DNA from: an uncultured Clostridia bacterium
GTDB taxonomy: Bacteria; Bacillota; Clostridia; TANB77; CAG-508
NCBI GenBank assembly: GCA_947624195.1
Contig: CANQJH010000010.1
Coordinates: 1 to 48,293, forward strand
Length of the DNA: 48,293 nt
Reading direction: 5' to 3'
Part shown: one piece after another, positions 24,730 through 33,590 of the stretch
Layout of the letters: every line of letters begins with the position of its first letter
Numbering within the stretch: the first letter of the stretch is position 1
Translations under genes and position numbers: made by a program
The notes under the pieces: model-generated
The model's database searches: none
Told to the model about the DNA's origin: nothing
Seen by the model: only the letters and a program-made list of their open reading frames with translations

Positions 24730-25474
24730 TTATTTGTCTTCATACTCCACATTGACTAAACATAGTCCTGTTGGAGGAAGTGTTTTCCCTGCTTTTAATC
24801 TATCCTTTGCATCCAAAATTTCCTTTACATCTTCTGGCTTAATCTTTCCTTCTCCAACCTCTACAAGTGTGCCACTGATTATTCTAACCATGTTGTATAA
24901 AAATCCATTTCCAGTTAGTGTAATCGTTATTATATCTCCACGTCTTTCTACCTTGGCATCATAGATAATTCTAACACTACTTTTACTGCTTGTTCCGACT
25001 TGCTTTAAATGACTTGAAGTCATGCTCTCCTATTAGATATTTAATTCCTTCATTCATTTTAGTTTCATCTAATTTTATTGAATGATGGTACTGCATATTT
25101 CTATATATAGCAGTTCCTTGCTCTGAATTATTTATTGTATATTCGTACGTTTTCTTTTTACAATTATATCTACTATGAAATCTCTCATCTACTTCTACCG
25201 CACTTTTTACCCTGATAGATTTTTTTAATTGAGAGTTTAGAGCATATGGTATTTTTTCAATTGGAAAATCTTTTTCTATTTTAAAATTTGCAATTTGACA
25301 AATAGCATTTACTCCTGCATCAGTTCTCCCTGATGCTATTAAATCAACCTTTTCTCCAGTTACGCTTTCTATGGCTCGCTCAATTTCTCCTTGTATGTTT
25401 AATTTATCGCGTTGCTTTTGCCAACCGTTAAAATCTTTTCCGTCATATTCAATTATTAATTTTATATTTCTCAT
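24730..25474 (-). pseudogene. truA: tRNA pseudouridine synthase A, disrupted by one-base frameshift
   Basis: The first part (from the ATG at 25474) has the TruA N-terminal half: IIEYDGKDFNGWQKQ, catalytic Asp52 in ASGRTDAGV, and IGEHDFKSFKAS. It then reads RNKQ and stops at 24983. The remainder, SSVRIIYDAKVERRGD, NGFLYNMVRIISGTLVEVG, PTGLCLVNVEY, is the normal C-terminal half in another frame. Dropping one base at about 24995-24997 (minus strand AGTCGGAACA) restores a continuous protein of normal length (about 245 residues). Either the gene is inactive, or there is a sequencing error or a recent mutation. No slippery heptamer typical of programmed frameshifting is present. Confidence 0.9.
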
Positions 25475-25536
25475 ATTTGCTCCTACTATTTTACATTATT
25501 TTCCATATTATGTAAATAATAAATTCATTATTTCAC

Positions 25537-25565
25537 TTGATTTTTCTATTAATTTATGATATAAT
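25537..25565 (+). promoter_or_regulatory. Sigma-A promoter for the orphan gene at 25596
   Basis: TTGATT (25537-25542), a 17-base spacer and TATAAT (25560-25565). The start near 25572 gives a leader of about 25 bases carrying GGAGG. Confidence 0.8.
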
Positions 25566-25595
25566 GATAAGTGCAAAAATATTTTGGAGGTGAAT

Positions 25596-26030
25596 TTGCC
25601 AGTGAAAACTATTCATCTGGTAAAAGAGTACGACAAGTTCAAAGTTTCTGTACTAGATCCGTCTGATTATCCTAAGTTTCGCCGGTTACTAAAAGGTGGA
25701 GAATACGAAGAGAATTTTCTGTACATTATTCCTATCGACATTAATTGTATATACAGTTGTAAGGGATTTTATATTGAACATCACAGAATTTTCTTTTCCG
25801 GAGACCCCTGTGGAGTAGGTAGCTACTACATGGTTTTCCGTGTAAAACGCTTCAGAAGCAGGTATTGCGGATCTTTGTATTCGCATTACTATTTTGAAGT
25901 TCTCAATGCCAAACAACTCTTATATCATACAGACAAGAATCTATACTTTGGTTTAAAAAGATTGACTCCTGCAACGTATAATGAAGGGTATGATTGGATT
26001 GACCGGAGAGAACTTATACTGCCTAGGTAA
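25596..26030 (+). CDS. Unknown orphan protein, higher GC than neighbours
   Basis: About 144 residues, unrecognised. GGAGG at 25586-25590 is five bases before a TTG (25596), the start I prefer. A GTG at 25602 is the alternative and gives MKTIHLVKEYDKFKV. The protein is rich in Tyr, Phe, Arg and Cys, without signal peptide or membrane segment, and ends YDWIDRRELILPR. Sample stretches reach about 38-48% GC, compared with about 28-32% around it, suggesting acquisition from elsewhere. It has its own promoter and is followed by two hairpins. No function is proposed. Confidence 0.7.
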   Translation: MPVKTIHLVKEYDKFKVSVLDPSDYPKFRRLLKGGEYEENFLYIIPIDINCIYSCKGFYIEHHRIFFSGDPCGVGSYYMVFRVKRFRSRYCGSLYSHYYFEVLNAKQLLYHTDKNLYFGLKRLTPATYNEGYDWIDRRELILPR

Positions 26031-26063
26031 GAAACACTTTGTTTGTTGTACCAAAATTCTCTT

Positions 26064-26122
26064 ACAAAAATTTGACTTCAAATTTTTGTAGCAGGCGGCG
26101 ATTCTAACGAGTCACCGCCTGC
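26064..26122 (+). terminator. Tandem hairpins after the orphan gene
   Basis: First a near-perfect palindrome ACAAAAATTTGA/TCAAATTTTTGT, then GCAGGCGG/CCGCCTGC, which is unusually GC-rich for this window, followed by TTCTT. Together they should end the plus-strand transcript before the oppositely oriented cdaA. Confidence 0.7.
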
Positions 26123-26142
26123 TTCTTATATTCTATAAAAGT

Positions 26143-27078
26143 TCATTTAATGTTTTCATTAGTTTTTTTCTTGTTTTGAACTCTTTTTTCTTTTTTGTTT
26201 GCCATAATAACTTTAATTTCAGAAATTTTATTTTTTCTTTCTTCTGGACCAAATCTAGCAGTTACTAAATTTTTAATTAATATTCTTTTTAAAGCATCTT
26301 CTTCAACATCTATAATTAGTGTTCCATCTTTTGCAATTGAGATTTTGCCTGTTTCTTCTGAAACAACAACAGCTATTGCATCTGATTCTTTTGAGATTCC
26401 AATTGCGGCTCTGTGTCTTGTTCCAAGTCCTCTTACAACATCTTTATCATCTGTTAAAGGCAATATACAAGCTGCAGATGAAATTTTGTTGTTTGCAATT
26501 ATTACTGCACCATCATGTAAAGGTGTTTTTGGTACAAATATATTTACTAAAAGTTGTGGGGAAATCTCTGAATCTATAACTACTCCTGTTTCAACTATAT
26601 CTTGCAATCTTATATCTCTTTCAAAAACAATTAACGCACCAGTTTTTGATTTTGCAAGTTCAGAAACAGCTATTACGACTTTGTATATATCCTCTTTTGT
26701 TTTATCTCTTAAGCTCTTATCAATTCCAAACATTTTGGTAAATGTACTAGAGCCAATTTGCTCTAATGCTCTTCTTAGTTCTGGTTGAAATATTAAAAGC
26801 AGTGCTATAACTCCATATGTCATAAATGATGTTAGTATGAAATTTAATATTCTAAGTTTCAAAATGCCACTTAACAGTGTAATAATTACTAATAATACAA
26901 TTCCTTTCATAAGTTGCATTGCTCTAGTCTTTTTAATTAGTTTAAAAAATGCATATATTAAATAGCATACTAATATTATGTCTATTATTAAAGTTATAAT
27001 TTGCCAAGGATGAGCTTGTAGCTCCTGTATATATGATGGAAAATCTATTCTCATTTGTTTATTTAATTGTTCAAACAT
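26143..27078 (-). CDS. cdaA: Diadenylate cyclase CdaA (c-di-AMP synthase)
   Basis: Membrane-bound synthesis of c-di-AMP from two ATP. Three N-terminal TM segments (about 24-100) precede the DAC domain. Both catalytic motifs are seen: LHDGAVII (DGA) and GTRHRAAIG (RHR). The C-terminal tail is very basic (NKKEKRVQNKKKTNENIK). The usual partners cdaR and glmM are not adjacent. A small membrane protein gene and hemW lie upstream instead. Confidence 0.95.
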   Translation of the reverse strand: MFEQLNKQMRIDFPSYIQELQAHPWQIITLIIDIILVCYLIYAFFKLIKKTRAMQLMKGIVLLVIITLLSGILKLRILNFILTSFMTYGVIALLLIFQPELRRALEQIGSSTFTKMFGIDKSLRDKTKEDIYKVVIAVSELAKSKTGALIVFERDIRLQDIVETGVVIDSEISPQLLVNIFVPKTPLHDGAVIIANNKISSAACILPLTDDKDVVRGLGTRHRAAIGISKESDAIAVVVSEETGKISIAKDGTLIIDVEEDALKRILIKNLVTARFGPEERKNKISEIKVIMANKKEKRVQNKKKTNENIK

Positions 27079-27107
27079 TTTTACTATCTATTCCCCTTCT
27101 TTATTTT

Positions 27108-27149
27108 TTAGACTTATATTTTAGGCTTATATTTTAGACTTATATTTTT
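27108..27149. repeat. Three copies of a 13-14 bp unit upstream of cdaA
   Basis: The unit AG(A/G)CTTATATTTT occurs three times in a row in the cdaA leader region (starts at 27109, 27123 and 27136). The significance is unknown. Confidence 0.7.
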
Positions 27150-27213
27150 TGCTTTTTTAATTTTAAATTTTTTATCTTTAATTTAATAATATATTTGTTA
27201 TATTTTTATAATT

Positions 27214-27369
27214 TTACATATTTAATAAATAGAATAATAATGTTCCACAAGTAGCTAACATCATTAATAATGCTAATAATAAAGCTATAAGTCTAACTGC
27301 ACCCTTTGCTGGGTCAAAATGTCTTTTTTTCTTAACTACTTTTTCTGTATTACTTTGTTTTTCTTCCAT
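27214..27369 (-). CDS. Small single-TM membrane protein, 51 residues
   Basis: A frame too short for standard length cut-offs. It begins MEEKQSNTEKVVKKKRHFD, a charged cytoplasmic segment, followed by PAKGAVRLIALLLALLMMLA and CGTLLFYLL, one membrane helix (about 24-49). A weak GAGAG lies upstream of the ATG. It sits between hemW and cdaA on the same strand. The amphipathic/basic start and single C-terminal helix are typical of conserved small clostridial membrane proteins, but I cannot name it. Confidence 0.65.
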   Translation of the reverse strand: MEEKQSNTEKVVKKKRHFDPAKGAVRLIALLLALLMMLATCGTLLFYLLNM

Positions 27370-27576
27370 TTTTGTCTCTCTTTCATCAAATTTTTATTTA
27401 AAAAGTAAACTTATATTTTTTATGTTTACAATAAATATTTTAGCATTTGCTCATTTTAAAGTCAACAATTTTTAATTAGTATTTTTTTTATTGTTTTTGA
27501 TTATGTGTCTATATTTTTATGTTACCAACGTGCAATTAATTATACTATATTTGTAGTATTTTTATACAAATTGCAC

Positions 27577-28710
27577 TTAAATAAATTCCTCCCAAACCAA
27601 ATTTGCCAAATCCAATCCTTTGCTAGTAAGTCTTACGTTGTCTCCATCTATTGTTATTAGATTTTGTGTAAGTAATTTTGTTATTTCTTTTTGGAAAACA
27701 TCAAATACTTTTTTACCAAACTTTATCTCGAAATTTGTTAAATTTACTCCGTTAATTTTTCTAAGTCCTAATAACATATATTCGCTCATCATCATCTTTT
27801 TAGTTTGCTTTTCTTCTATTTTCACATTTTTAAAGTTTTCTTTATTTTTTATATTATTGATATAATCTTCTAAAGATGAGGTATTTACATACCTTGTTGC
27901 ATTTTCATATGATGCACCCGCTACTCCAAAGCCTAGGTATTCAGTTTGATTCCAGCAGTCTAAATTATGTTTACATTTTCTATCCATTTTTGCAAAGTTT
28001 GATATCTCATAATGAATATATCCATTTTCTTCAAGCTTTCTTTTGGCATACCAATACATATATCTTTCCATTTCTTCGTCTGGAAGTTCTACCTCTTTAT
28101 TTTGGGTCATTTTTTCTAGTTTGGTATTTGGCTCAATTATTAAAGAGTAAACTGATATATGTGGAATTTCCATATCAATTAATCCTATTAGTGTTTTTTC
28201 TATATCATATATATTTTGACTTGGAAGTCCTATCATTGTGTCTACATTTATATTTCTAAATCCAGCTTTTCTTGCATATTGTATTGTCTTCTCAAATTCT
28301 TTATAATTATGTATTCTACCAATCTGCTTTAAAATATTGTCATTTGAAGTTTGAAGTCCTATACTTAGTCTATTTATCCCCATTTGAAAATAATCATCTA
28401 AGCCTTTTTCCGTAGCTGTTCCTGGATTAAGCTCCATTGACACTTCCGCATTTACATCTAATTCAAAGTTCTTTTCAATTTCCAGTAGAAGCTCCTCTAT
28501 ATATTTTGGCTTAATATATGAAGGCGTTCCTCCTCCAATGTAAATGGTTCTTACATGATAATTTAAGTTGCTTCTTAACCTTATCTCTTCCTTCAGACAA
28601 CTTATATAGTCTTTTATTAAATTATCTTTATTACAATAAGAAGTAAAATCACAATAATTGCACTTTTGCTTACAAAATGGTATGTGAACATATATACCAA
28701 TATCTTTCAT
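27577..28710 (-). CDS. hemW: Radical SAM protein HemW (heme chaperone-like)
   Basis: The radical SAM cluster motif is CKQKCNYC (Cys13, Cys17, Cys20), just after VHIPF. YIGGGTPS, ELNPGT, RLSIGLQTSND and the HemW C-terminal domain (about 290-377) follow. The motif continues CDFTSY, where HemW and HemN show CxF/CDF. The length of 377 residues is normal for HemW and shorter than HemN (about 450). Members of this family are often misannotated as coproporphyrinogen dehydrogenase. It probably delivers or handles heme or tetrapyrroles. Confidence 0.9.
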   Translation of the reverse strand: MKDIGIYVHIPFCKQKCNYCDFTSYCNKDNLIKDYISCLKEEIRLRSNLNYHVRTIYIGGGTPSYIKPKYIEELLLEIEKNFELDVNAEVSMELNPGTATEKGLDDYFQMGINRLSIGLQTSNDNILKQIGRIHNYKEFEKTIQYARKAGFRNINVDTMIGLPSQNIYDIEKTLIGLIDMEIPHISVYSLIIEPNTKLEKMTQNKEVELPDEEMERYMYWYAKRKLEENGYIHYEISNFAKMDRKCKHNLDCWNQTEYLGFGVAGASYENATRYVNTSSLEDYINNIKNKENFKNVKIEEKQTKKMMMSEYMLLGLRKINGVNLTNFEIKFGKKVFDVFQKEITKLLTQNLITIDGDNVRLTSKGLDLANLVWEEFI

Positions 28711-28748
28711 CTACTACTCCATCTTTTTATAACTTCACTTATTAATTT

Positions 28749-29582
28749 CTATTGATTATTTCTTAACTCATCTGCTAGCTTTTTTATTGCTGCTAGTCTA
28801 TGGTTAACACCTGACTTACTTATGGACTTTTCTAAAAGCTGACCTAATTCTTGCAAGCTTGCATTTGGATTTGCTAGTCTTACATTTGCAAGTTCTTGCT
28901 CTTTTTCTTTTAATTTATCAAATTTATTTTTTGCCTTAATTAATTTTATATCTTCTATTTGTCTTACAGAGGTCGATATAGTTTTATTTAAATTTGCTGT
29001 TTCACAATTGACAAGTCTATTTATTTTATTTCTCATTTCCCTAATAACTCTTTCATCTTCAAAATCAAGCACTGACTTGTTTGCTCCAATAAAAGCAAGA
29101 AATTTTGAAATATTTTCTCCATCTTTTATATACAAAATAGAATTCTTTTCTCTTTTTAATAGCTTTGCCTCTATATCACTTTTGCTTAAAACTTCTCTAA
29201 TATATTCCGCTTCCGTTTCTTTATCAAATACAACTTCTAAATGATAAACATTGCTAGGATTTGTAATAGAACCCGAACTCATAAATGCACCTCTAACTAA
29301 AGCTCTATTTTCTTCCTCAGTCATCTCTTGGCTATCCATATTTATGTTTCTTTTAATTGTAATGCAGAAATTTTTTCCTTGCATTTCTATTTTATAATCA
29401 TTTTCTCCGCAGTTGTTTAACAGTTTAGCAAATCTATTAATATTGTATTGATTTTCAGTTATAAATTTATTTGAAGAATTTGTGATTAAATATCCTTTTA
29501 GCTCTGCTTTTACAATTTTTTTATCTGACAAATTATTTAATTTGCTTAATTCCTCTTTTATCTTTGATGAAAATGAATCCAT
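28749..29582 (-). CDS. whiA: WhiA, DNA-binding regulator with LAGLIDADG-like fold
   Basis: The N-terminal degenerate homing-endonuclease-like domain includes ALVRGAFMSSGSITNPSNVYHLE, the most conserved block. The C-terminal helix-turn-helix is LANPNASLQELGQLLEKSISKSGVNHRLAAIKKLA, also diagnostic. In Firmicutes WhiA influences division and chromosome segregation. At 277 residues it is slightly short (usual 300-330). It follows prmC directly (stop and start adjacent), not the usual rapZ-yvcK-whiA order; those genes are absent here. Confidence 0.93.
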   Translation of the reverse strand: MDSFSSKIKEELSKLNNLSDKKIVKAELKGYLITNSSNKFITENQYNINRFAKLLNNCGENDYKIEMQGKNFCITIKRNINMDSQEMTEEENRALVRGAFMSSGSITNPSNVYHLEVVFDKETEAEYIREVLSKSDIEAKLLKREKNSILYIKDGENISKFLAFIGANKSVLDFEDERVIREMRNKINRLVNCETANLNKTISTSVRQIEDIKLIKAKNKFDKLKEKEQELANVRLANPNASLQELGQLLEKSISKSGVNHRLAAIKKLADELRNNQ

Positions 29583-30479
29583 TTATTTCCTCCATATTAT
29601 CACTCTGTCATTTCCAGATAAATCTTTGATGCATTTTGAATGTTCAAATAAACTTTGTACTTCTTTCTTTTGATCATATCCTATTTCCATAAGTAAAGTC
29701 CCATCTTTCGCCAAAAAACTTTCTATGTTATCCCTAATTATTTTATAAAATCTCAGTCCATCTTCTCCACCATCTAATGCAATTTTAGGTTCATTTTGGA
29801 CATCCTTGCTTAATTGCTTTATAACTTCTGTCTTTATATATGGTGGATTAGATATGATTAAATCAAATCTTCCTTTTATTTTATCAAACATATCTGACAC
29901 AATGAATTTTATTTTATTGCTGCTTGCTTCATTGTTAGAATTAATTAAATTATCATTGCCACGTGACTTAATTACATTTTTATTTTTTAACACACCATTG
30001 TCTAATTTAATCAACTTTTTATAATTAATTTTAGCAATATCTAAAGCTTCTTTGCTTATATCACTTCCGATAATCTCCACATTTTTCGCGTATTTGGCAA
30101 TACTTACTGCTATTGCCCCACTTCCTGTGCATAAATCTAGTATTCTTAATTTTTTATTGCTAGCATTTATTATTTTCAAAGCTTCTTCTACTAAAATCTC
30201 TGTATCTGGCTGTGGTATCAATACATTCTTGTCGACATAAAATTCTAACCCCATAAAGTATGCTTTTGATGTTATATACTGCAATGGAATACCATTTTCT
30301 AACTCGCATAGACTTTTCATTAACAATTCTTCTTGACTTTGGTTTATTGGACTATTGCTATTCACAATAATATATTTTTTGTCCACATTTAAAATATATT
30401 GAAGCAATGTATTTGCTTCAATATGATTCGTTTTTTTACTTGCTAAATCTAATGCTTCTCTTACTGTCATATTTTTCAT
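29583..30479 (-). CDS. prmC: Peptide chain release factor N5-glutamine methyltransferase
   Basis: SAM-dependent methylation of the GGQ glutamine of release factors. The SAM motif is ILDLCTGSGAIAVSIA, and the catalytic NPPY lies in LIISNPPYI. An N-terminal helical domain spans about 1-75. Between the SAM site and NPPY is an insertion rich in Asn, Ser and Lys (NDNLINSNNEASSNK), making the protein 298 residues, a little longer than usual. It is not next to prfA here. It overlaps the upstream gene by four bases (ATGA), implying coupled translation. Confidence 0.94.
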   Translation of the reverse strand: MKNMTVREALDLASKKTNHIEANTLLQYILNVDKKYIIVNSNSPINQSQEELLMKSLCELENGIPLQYITSKAYFMGLEFYVDKNVLIPQPDTEILVEEALKIINASNKKLRILDLCTGSGAIAVSIAKYAKNVEIIGSDISKEALDIAKINYKKLIKLDNGVLKNKNVIKSRGNDNLINSNNEASSNKIKFIVSDMFDKIKGRFDLIISNPPYIKTEVIKQLSKDVQNEPKIALDGGEDGLRFYKIIRDNIESFLAKDGTLLMEIGYDQKKEVQSLFEHSKCIKDLSGNDRVIIWRK

Positions 30480-31318
30480 TCCATTCTAAAAAATCTTATC
30501 AAATTAGATTTCTCTAATTTCTTTACTATTTTTCCCTTATAGATTGTATCTCCTATCTCAGAGTCCTCTAACGGAATATCTAAATATACATTTGCTACAA
30601 ACTTTTGATTATAATTATTTATTATAATTATGTCAAATGCCAAATTGCATTTAATTGAGTTTAAGTACACTCCTGTTTTTCTAAGTAATTCTCCATCAAA
30701 TCTTAAGTCTGAACTAATATCTGAAATGATTTGATTTTGCTTAATATTCATATTTTTATATTCAAGTATAATTGGATTTGAACAGTCTGCATAAATTTGA
30801 GCTTTTGAATAATCTAAATCCCCATCATTTAATATGTTATATTCTAGCCTGTCATTTATTATAGTATTCTCATCCTTAGATAGTTTGCCGAAGCCCTCTA
30901 CATTTTTAAAATGTAAACTTGGATTACCAAGTTCAGGACCAGAAAATCTAACATTTTCTATGTATAATTCTTTTATAGAGTTTTCGTAATTAAGTTCATT
31001 TTCTGATCTATTATTAATATAAATTGCTATATCTGTAAATTGATGAATATCCAAATTCCATATAGCCCTGTCTTCCGTATGGCTATCAGCGTCACTGCTA
31101 CTATACATGTATATTTTATCTATGCTAAAAACTGTTTTTAAATTAAGCTTAGCAAAATCATCTACTTCTTGTGCAAATTTTTTATTACTTATCAATAAAA
31201 TGATTGCATAAACTGTCATCACTATTGTTATTATTGTTAGAAAAATTGTTAATATTAGTTTCTCTCTCGTGTAATTCGGCTTTTTCCCATTTACTACAAC
31301 AGTAGTTTGTTTCTTCAT
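30476..31318 (-). CDS. Unknown membrane-anchored extracellular protein
   Basis: 280 residues: a basic N terminus, a single TM segment (about 20-45, LILTIFLTIITIVMTVYAIILL), then a mostly beta-rich outer domain without recognisable motif. AGGAGG lies upstream of the ATG (CCTCCTATTTTCC on the plus strand). It is cotranscribed and overlapping with prmC, yet it shows no feature linking it to translation. It could be a conserved envelope protein of this lineage. Confidence 0.65.
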   Translation of the reverse strand: MKKQTTVVVNGKKPNYTREKLILTIFLTIITIVMTVYAIILLISNKKFAQEVDDFAKLNLKTVFSIDKIYMYSSSDADSHTEDRAIWNLDIHQFTDIAIYINNRSENELNYENSIKELYIENVRFSGPELGNPSLHFKNVEGFGKLSKDENTIINDRLEYNILNDGDLDYSKAQIYADCSNPIILEYKNMNIKQNQIISDISSDLRFDGELLRKTGVYLNSIKCNLAFDIIIINNYNQKFVANVYLDIPLEDSEIGDTIYKGKIVKKLEKSNLIRFFRME

Positions 31319-31379
31319 ATGTGCCTCCTATTTTCCATAAAATACTATATAATTTTTACCATATTATGTTTCTTTTGTA

Positions 31380-31408
31380 TTGATTTTTTTTCAAATTTAT
31401 GATATTTT
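31380..31408 (-). other. Reserved note: hexamers here are on the plus strand
   Basis: TTGATT (31380-31385), a 17-base spacer and TATTTT (31403-31408) read on the plus strand. They are the candidate promoter of the 6S-like RNA described at 31415-31620. On the minus strand nothing is proposed here. Confidence 0.5.
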
Positions 31409-31414
31409 AATATT

Positions 31415-31620
31415 AGTAAATAAGTTAATAATTTTCCCTGCGTGGTGCGTGTAGATTAGAATTTTAGAACCAACAGATAGATTAAAGGGAGTCTGCCTTT
31501 AGATGTGGCGTGTATGCTTAACGATATGATTTAAGAAACCCATGAGCATCTAACAAGACACCCACCTGTGAAAACAGGCTCTTAAAATATCCGATCTTAC
31601 GGCTAATGTGGGGCTTTTTG
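31415..31620 (+). ncRNA. ssrS: Probable 6S RNA
   Basis: About 190-205 bases between two minus-strand genes. CCCTGC (31436-31441) pairs with GTGGGG near the 3' end to form a closing stem. CCCTGCGTGGTGCGTG resembles the conserved 5' block of 6S RNA as I remember it. The inner parts pair over a long extended hairpin (GTCT/AGAC, GATG/CATC, CACCTGTG/CAGG) with an unpaired central bubble. GGGCTTTTTG follows at the end. A promoter-like TTGATT-17-TATTTT stands upstream. 6S RNA sequesters sigma-A RNA polymerase by mimicking an open promoter. The assignment is by pattern, not by a covariance search. Confidence 0.6.
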
Positions 31621-31626
31621 TTTGTA

Positions 31627-31672
31627 TTAGTTTTAGTTTTAATTTTAATTTTAGTTTTAGTTTTAATTTTAG
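31627..31672. repeat. Simple hexamer repeat TTTTAG/TTTTAA
   Basis: About eight tandem hexamers between the 6S-like RNA and the end of truB. It contains no gene. Confidence 0.8.
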
Positions 31673-31710
31673 CCTTGGAATTATTATGGGTTTGAATTTT
31701 GTGTTTATTA

Positions 31711-32568
31711 TTACAATATTATTTTTCTTTTAAGCTCTCCGTTTTCTATTTGTCCTATCCCAATAAATTTTTCATGATTATATATATTAACTAATTTATC
31801 TTCACTTGTATTTATGTTCACCGAATCTAATTTAATTGGAACTCCATTAAGTAGTTTTTTCAAATCATTGCCCTCTATATTAATAGATAAGTTTTGTTTA
31901 TTTTTTTCACTTTCATTATATAACAATATATCTTTAATTTCTATAAATTTATCTTTATCTTCTACCTTGAATTTACCTATTCTCGTTCTTCTTAAAGTCT
32001 TCATATATCCGCATGTATCAAGCTTTTGAGCAATATCTTCACAAAGTACTCTTATATAAGTTCCTTTTGAACATACCACTCTAAAATTTATTTCACTTTT
32101 ATTATAATCTAAAAGTTCTATTTCATCAATACTTATTTTTCTTGATTTTCTTTCTACAGTCTTCCCCTGTCTAGCCAGATTATATAATTTCTCTCCATTT
32201 ACCTTTATTGCAGAATACATTGGTGGAATTTGATAACTTTCACCTAAAAAACTATTTAACACAGTTATTATTTTTTCCTTATTAATATCCTCTGGAACAA
32301 GTTTTGTTTCTATTATGTTACCTTCGCTATCACCTGTATCTGTTTTTTCGCCCAAATGTATAGTTGCAATATACTCTTTGTCATGCTCCATTAAATAATC
32401 TGAGAGCTTTGTTGCTTCTCCTATTAAAATTACTAAAACTCCTGTCGCCATTGGGTCTAATGTACCAATGTGTCCTACTTTTTTAATGTTGTATTTTTTT
32501 CTTATATCCCTTACCATATCAAAAGATGTTTTTCCAAGAGGCTTGTCTACTATTTCTAGTCCGTGCAT
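31711..32568 (-). CDS. truB: tRNA pseudouridine(55) synthase TruB
   Basis: Forms pseudouridine 55 in the T-loop of tRNA. The catalytic Asp38 lies in GTLDPMATGVL. KPLGKTSFD, YSAIKVNGEKLY and VVCSKGTYIRVLCEDIAQKL are all present. At 285 residues with a short C-terminal PUA-like part it matches Firmicute TruB. It is the last gene of the rimP-nusA-infB-rbfA-nrnA-truB operon. The usual next gene ribF is absent, replaced by the 6S-like RNA locus. Confidence 0.96.
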   Translation of the reverse strand: MHGLEIVDKPLGKTSFDMVRDIRKKYNIKKVGHIGTLDPMATGVLVILIGEATKLSDYLMEHDKEYIATIHLGEKTDTGDSEGNIIETKLVPEDINKEKIITVLNSFLGESYQIPPMYSAIKVNGEKLYNLARQGKTVERKSRKISIDEIELLDYNKSEINFRVVCSKGTYIRVLCEDIAQKLDTCGYMKTLRRTRIGKFKVEDKDKFIEIKDILLYNESEKNKQNLSINIEGNDLKKLLNGVPIKLDSVNINTSEDKLVNIYNHEKFIGIGQIENGELKRKIIL

Positions 32569-32601
32569 TTTTTCTCCTTAATTAAATTAAGTTTACTATT
32601 A

Positions 32602-33555
32602 TTATTTTAATTGTCTCTTAATTTCTCTTACTAATTTTTCTCTAATTTGTTTTGGAGTGCCTTGCATGGTAACTCCTGCTGCTCTAAGGTGTCCGCCTCC
32701 GCCAAACATTAAGCATACATCTGATACATTTACATATTCATTAGCTCTTAGAGATACTTTGTATCCATCATCAGTTTCATGTAAAAATATAGATACTTCT
32801 ACTCCTTCTATATTTCTGCCTTCATTTACTAGACCCTCATGGTCTCCGGTCTCAGCTTTAACCTTTTTCTCATCTTTTTTATTTATATATGTATAAGCTA
32901 TTTTTCCGTCTTCTAAAAATTCCATCCTATCCAAGGCTATTTTTCTTAACTCAAAGCTAGACCTTGTATTAGTAGATAGAAGCTTTTTATATAATTTAAC
33001 TAGGTCTACACCTTGTGATAAAAGGCTTGATGCGATTTCAAAAGTTTCTGTTGATACTCCTGTATATTGGAATCCACCTGTATCTGTTACAATTCCAGCC
33101 ATTAGGCATGTTCCAATATCATGAGTAATCTCCCAATTATAATATTTGAAAAGTACATACATAACTTGGCTACAAGCTGGTGAACTCATGTCTACATAGT
33201 TAATATCACCAAACATTGAATTGCTACTATGGTGGTCTATCACTATTCTTGTTTTGGCGTCTTCAAAATATTTTGACCATCCGTCTAATTGCTTGATTGA
33301 AGCTGTATCAACCGCTATTGCTAAATCATAATTGCTTTTGCTTCCTTCTGTTTTTATTTCTTCAATTCTAGGCAAGATTTCAAATACTCTTGAGTATTTT
33401 GGAACTATTAATTCCACATCTTTATTCATTGTTTTTAGCTCTTGATATAGTGCCAAGCTTGAACCCATGGCATCTCCATCTGGATTTTCATGGGTTAAGA
33501 TTACTATATTTTTGGCTTTATCAATTTCCTTTAAAATTTCATCTAATGTTGACAT
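32602..33555 (-). CDS. nrnA: DHH/DHHA1 family phosphoesterase NrnA (oligoribonuclease / pAp phosphatase)
   Basis: Bifunctional degradation of nanoRNAs and 3'-phosphoadenosine-5'-phosphate. DHH motifs: THENPDGDAMGSS, AVDTA, VIDHHSS, and VTDTGGFQYTGVS. The DHHA1 signature is GGGGHLRAAG. Asp and His residues in these motifs bind two Mn ions. The 317-residue length is typical, as is the position between rbfA and truB. Confidence 0.94.
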   Translation of the reverse strand: MSTLDEILKEIDKAKNIVILTHENPDGDAMGSSLALYQELKTMNKDVELIVPKYSRVFEILPRIEEIKTEGSKSNYDLAIAVDTASIKQLDGWSKYFEDAKTRIVIDHHSSNSMFGDINYVDMSSPACSQVMYVLFKYYNWEITHDIGTCLMAGIVTDTGGFQYTGVSTETFEIASSLLSQGVDLVKLYKKLLSTNTRSSFELRKIALDRMEFLEDGKIAYTYINKKDEKKVKAETGDHEGLVNEGRNIEGVEVSIFLHETDDGYKVSLRANEYVNVSDVCLMFGGGGHLRAAGVTMQGTPKQIREKLVREIKRQLK

Positions 33556-33590
33556 ACATAAACTCCTTACATACTTTTAAATTCGTATAA

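Noticed and set aside
24983-25023. Programmed frameshift in truA
   Set aside because: No slippery heptamer, no downstream pseudoknot, and TruA is not known to use recoding. A mutation or read error is simpler.
31380-31408. Minus-strand regulatory element at this position
   Set aside because: The hexamers read correctly only on the plus strand, where they serve the 6S-like RNA. The features entry there is kept only to record the coordinates.
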